Source: DATGZX01 sp035296965 (GTDB lineage Bacteria > Planctomycetota > Planctomycetia > Gemmatales > Gemmataceae). From it: 6,112 nucleotides of DNA. The notes under the pieces are model-generated. The model had not been told where the DNA came from, did not search any database, and saw nothing but the letters and a program-made list of their open reading frames with translations. The stretch is taken from assembly GCA_035296965.1 (NCBI GenBank), contig DATGZX010000105.1:1-6112 (forward strand), given 5' to 3'. Shown in pieces: positions 3,488-6,112 of the stretch (within the stretch, counting starts at the first letter, position 1; every line of letters begins with the position of its first letter). A program made the position numbers and the translations under genes.

Positions 3488-6112
3488 TTAAGGTTTAGAG
3501 CGATCATGAGCCCGTTCTGGCTGGGCGAGGCTGACCCTAGCCTGGCGCGTCAGGCGCGACTCGGGAGCGCCCTTCGCCAGAGCAGCCAGAACGCGCCGGG
3601 CTTCGGCGGTGCCGAGATGTGCGAGCACTTCCACGGCGCGTAGCTCGCGGAGCAGCTCGGGGCGGCGTTCCAGAAGCGAAATACCAGCGCGGATGGTAAC
3701 CAGACGCTGCCTTTCTTCGGGATCGGTCGATGCCTCCAGTGCGCGTCGAAGTGCCGGCTCAATCATCTCGCCGACACGGAGCATTGCTATCTGGGCGGCC
3801 TCGCGAGTCTTGAACTGCGGACTTCTCAGGTCCGCGAGCCACTGGTTCACCTGCTCCTTCGGCGGCTGCTCCGCTGGCCGCAAACGAGCGCTGAGGAACG
3901 CCGCCGACCTCTTCGCCGCGATCAGAGCCGCTATCGCTCGATGGGCTTCTCCTCCGTCCTTGGTCAGATCGGTCCAGAGTGTGTCCAGTTCCGCGGCGGT
4001 GCGCTCGGCCGGCGCGGGATCGAATACCTGCCACACGAGGGCAGACCCGTCCGCGCTGGCCGATGCCAGTTGTAACCCATCGGGAGCGAAGTCCAGGCTT
4101 TCGACCTGGTTCCGGTGTCCGACGTAGCGCCGCCGCTCCTGCCCGGTGGCGGCTTCCCAGACACGGATTCGGCGATCGAAACCACCGGAGGCGAGCAACA
4201 GGCCGTCGGGCGAATAGCACAGGGCCTCGACCCGCAGATGTCCCGCGGAGATGCGACACAACTCGCGCCCGGTCGCCGTCTCCCAGAGACAAATCATGTC
4301 GCCCGGTGGGCCCCCCGGATCCCTATGCATCGGCAGGTCTTGGTGTCCGCTGGCCAGCGACCCTCCATCCGGCGCGAACGCGAGACTTACGGCCGACGTT
4401 GGCATTTTTAGCTCGCGCAGAACTTGACCCGAGGGGAAGTGGTACAAACGAATCGTTGGGTACGCTCCCGTGGTCGCCAGCACCTGGCCGTCCGGAGAGA
4501 ACGTAGGACGATATTCCTGTTTCCGACCGGCGAACGACCGCATGGGCTTCCCGGTTCCCGCGTCGTAGACGCGAATCTGGCCTGTGGCCTCCGTGGCAAC
4601 CAGGAAACGATTGTCCGGCGACAAGGCGGCGTACCAGGCTGGCCCGACCTGATCGCGGAGCGGGACCGGGTCCGCGTCCTTCGCCGGGTCCCACAGAAAG
4701 ACGAGTCCGCCAACTAGCCCGAAGTTCCGGTCGGGGTGACGACTGGCAATGGCGACGCGTCGACGATCGGCAGCCGGCTGGGGGCAGGCACGCCACGGCG
4801 CGTCAATCTTGCGCGGCGCTCCCTGCCGCCGGCCGGTGGCCGCGTCCCAAACGCCAAGGTCGCCGTTCGATCCGCATGCATAGAGCCTGCGTCCGTCCGC
4901 CGAAAAGCCGGCCCACTCGACGCCCTGGGGGTAAGCGGTCAGCCGGGGCGTTTCTTGACGAGTCGTCAGGTCCCACGGACGAATGGTGCCAAGGATCTCC
5001 CACGCCATCCTCTTCCCTTGAGACTCGAACCAGGCCGTCGTTCTGTCCCTCCTCCCGACCGATATGTCTGGACATGTGAAGGAGCTGCGCGTCGCGCCGA
5101 TTCGCACGTCCCAGAGCGTGATGGTGCCGTTGCCCTCCGCGAGCTGAAGCAGTCCATCGGGCCTAAAGCCGGTGCCTACGACCGGCGTTGACAGACGCAG
5201 ACGATGCCTTAGACCTCCCTCAATGTTCCACGACTGGATCTCATTGGCGCTCGCCGCCAGTGCCATAGTTTGGCCATCCGGAGCCAGGGCAGTGAAATTG
5301 GGCTGCTGTGCGGAGGCCGCAAGCTTGCGCAAATGCTTGCGCTTCGTTACATCCCAAAGGTGAAGTGCGCCCCTATAATGGGACGTGAGCGCCGTCCGTC
5401 CGTCGGTGGTCAGCGTCAAACTCAGGACGAGTTCATCCGTCTGTGCCAGGGCAGCTACTTCGGTTGCCGTTGCCGGATCCCAGAAGTGCAGTGCGCCATC
5501 CTTGCCACCGACGAGCAACATCTGACCGTCGGGCGTGAACGCCAGGCCCGGTCCCTGGCGGAGGCGCGCCCAATTTCCCTGACCCTCGACGGTGTTCGAG
5601 AGCGTGTGCCGGATCTTCTGCGTGGCGACATCAATAAGATGGACTTCTTTGCACCAAAAGCCACTGGCGGCCAGAGTTCGCCCATCGGGGGAAAAGGCCA
5701 ACTCGGTTATGGGCTTGAATTGTTCCGTTTCCATTTCGAACAAGGGCTTACCGGTCCCAGCCTCACAAACGTGCACAACGCCGCTCTCGGTGCCGTACGC
5801 TATCCATCGGTAGTCGTTTGAGAAGACAATTGCCCCGAGAACGCCGTCGACACGCAGCCGGGTGGTACCGATCCGGGCTAGTGCCCCCTCGGGTAGCGGG
5901 TCGCCAAGAAGATCGGTCCGCGCTGGCATTGTGCGCCCAGCCGGACGTGGATCGGCGACGGGCGGTTCAACATTGGCCGACGGGGCTGGTAACATCGGGT
6001 GGACCACGGTTGCAATGCCGCCGAGGGCCAGAATCGTCATCAAGGAAAGCGTGGCTCCCAGCTTTAGCCGGCTAAGTGCCAGACCCCGCAGGCCGCTCTC
6101 GGCCAGGGCCAC
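3488..6112 (-). CDS. WD40-repeat protein with membrane helix, probable C-terminal part of an ECF sigma-WD40 fusion (5' truncated)
   Basis: 874 codons are visible and the frame is open at the right edge. The GTG at 6112-6110 is probably internal. Residues 1-14 (ALAESGLRGLALS) and a helix at about 15-38 (RLKLGATLSLMTILALGG) match the linker and membrane segment that, in Gemmata-type ECF fusions, follows the sigma region 4 domain. A Pro-rich stretch (41-63) leads into about 14 WD40 blades (89-697), with signatures such as LAFSPDGRTLAASG, LVFLWDPA, IRVYDAGTGKP and IRVWEAATGQE. This fits two seven-bladed propellers, probably outside the cytoplasm. Blade 12 has a His/Pro/Gly-rich insert (about 589-606). 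Residues 705-870 are helical (LDTLWTDL, NQWLADLRSPQFKTREAA, LRELRAVEVLAHLGTAEARRVLAALA), a tail usual in these planctomycete proteins. It probably links an external or stress signal to sigma activity; the sigma domain itself is not in view. The alternative is a WD40 protein starting near the edge without a sigma domain. Confidence 0.9.
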   Translation of the reverse strand: MALAESGLRGLALSRLKLGATLSLMTILALGGIATVVHPMLPAPSANVEPPVADPRPAGRTMPARTDLLGDPLPEGALARIGTTRLRVDGVLGAIVFSNDYRWIAYGTESGVVHVCEAGTGKPLFEMETEQFKPITELAFSPDGRTLAASGFWCKEVHLIDVATQKIRHTLSNTVEGQGNWARLRQGPGLAFTPDGQMLLVGGKDGALHFWDPATATEVAALAQTDELVLSLTLTTDGRTALTSHYRGALHLWDVTKRKHLRKLAASAQQPNFTALAPDGQTMALAASANEIQSWNIEGGLRHRLRLSTPVVGTGFRPDGLLQLAEGNGTITLWDVRIGATRSSFTCPDISVGRRDRTTAWFESQGKRMAWEILGTIRPWDLTTRQETPRLTAYPQGVEWAGFSADGRRLYACGSNGDLGVWDAATGRRQGAPRKIDAPWRACPQPAADRRRVAIASRHPDRNFGLVGGLVFLWDPAKDADPVPLRDQVGPAWYAALSPDNRFLVATEATGQIRVYDAGTGKPMRSFAGRKQEYRPTFSPDGQVLATTGAYPTIRLYHFPSGQVLRELKMPTSAVSLAFAPDGGSLASGHQDLPMHRDPGGPPGDMICLWETATGRELCRISAGHLRVEALCYSPDGLLLASGGFDRRIRVWEAATGQERRRYVGHRNQVESLDFAPDGLQLASASADGSALVWQVFDPAPAERTAAELDTLWTDLTKDGGEAHRAIAALIAAKRSAAFLSARLRPAEQPPKEQVNQWLADLRSPQFKTREAAQIAMLRVGEMIEPALRRALEASTDPEERQRLVTIRAGISLLERRPELLRELRAVEVLAHLGTAEARRVLAALAKGAPESRLTRQARVSLAQPERAHDRSKP

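Noticed and set aside
3609..4292. Long overlapping frames on both strands (172 and 177 codons)
   Set aside because: Both are Arg/Ser/Pro-rich translations of the C-terminal WD40 and helical-tail coding region in other frames.
5270..5821. 183-codon open frame on the plus strand
   Set aside because: It lies wholly antisense to WD40 blades with clear repeat signatures, and its product is low-complexity with no recognisable domain. It is a shadow of GC-rich coding.

Overview
The window looks like chromosomal DNA from a planctomycete, most likely of the Gemmata group (Gemmataceae). The base composition is moderately GC-rich (estimated by eye). The main evidence is a very long WD40-repeat protein whose N-terminal linker and C-terminal helical tail match the fused sigma factor/WD40 proteins I know from that family. 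A second clue is a membrane protein with a pseudopilin-G-like C-terminus. No database search was possible, so the taxonomy and family names rest on recognition of sequence patterns.

Layout, left to right. Positions 3-113 (+) hold the last 36 codons of a gene that enters from the left. Its ...GRSPDRADALVL... motif resembles the C-terminal nuclease region of phage-type terminase large subunits. Positions 114-352 have no confident gene. They hold one copy (149-180) of a 32-bp imperfect repeat and a possible 39-codon ORF. All other genes lie on the minus strand. Read in their own direction (right to left) they are: a WD40 protein, truncated by the right edge (6112-3488); a 382-bp gap carrying the second repeat copy and what may be the tail of a lost gene; an ECF-type sigma factor (3105-2620); a one-helix membrane protein in the usual anti-sigma position (2546-2133); and a four-helix membrane protein with a GspG-like C-terminal domain (2047-353).

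How the genes may work together. The sigma factor, the small membrane protein and the large membrane protein share one strand with gaps of 73 and 85 nt, so they plausibly form one operon. The inference is a regulatory module: the sigma factor is held by a membrane-anchored partner, and the third protein is a candidate sensor or effector. Both gaps contain short inverted repeats that could tune expression within the transcript. The upstream WD40 gene is probably itself an ECF sigma factor fused to a membrane helix and two seven-bladed propellers, with its sigma domain outside the window. If so, two different designs of membrane-linked sigma regulation lie side by side.

Limits: the N-terminus of the WD40 gene and most of the terminase-like gene are outside the window. 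No RNA gene, CRISPR array, complete insertion sequence or convincing intrinsic terminator was found.
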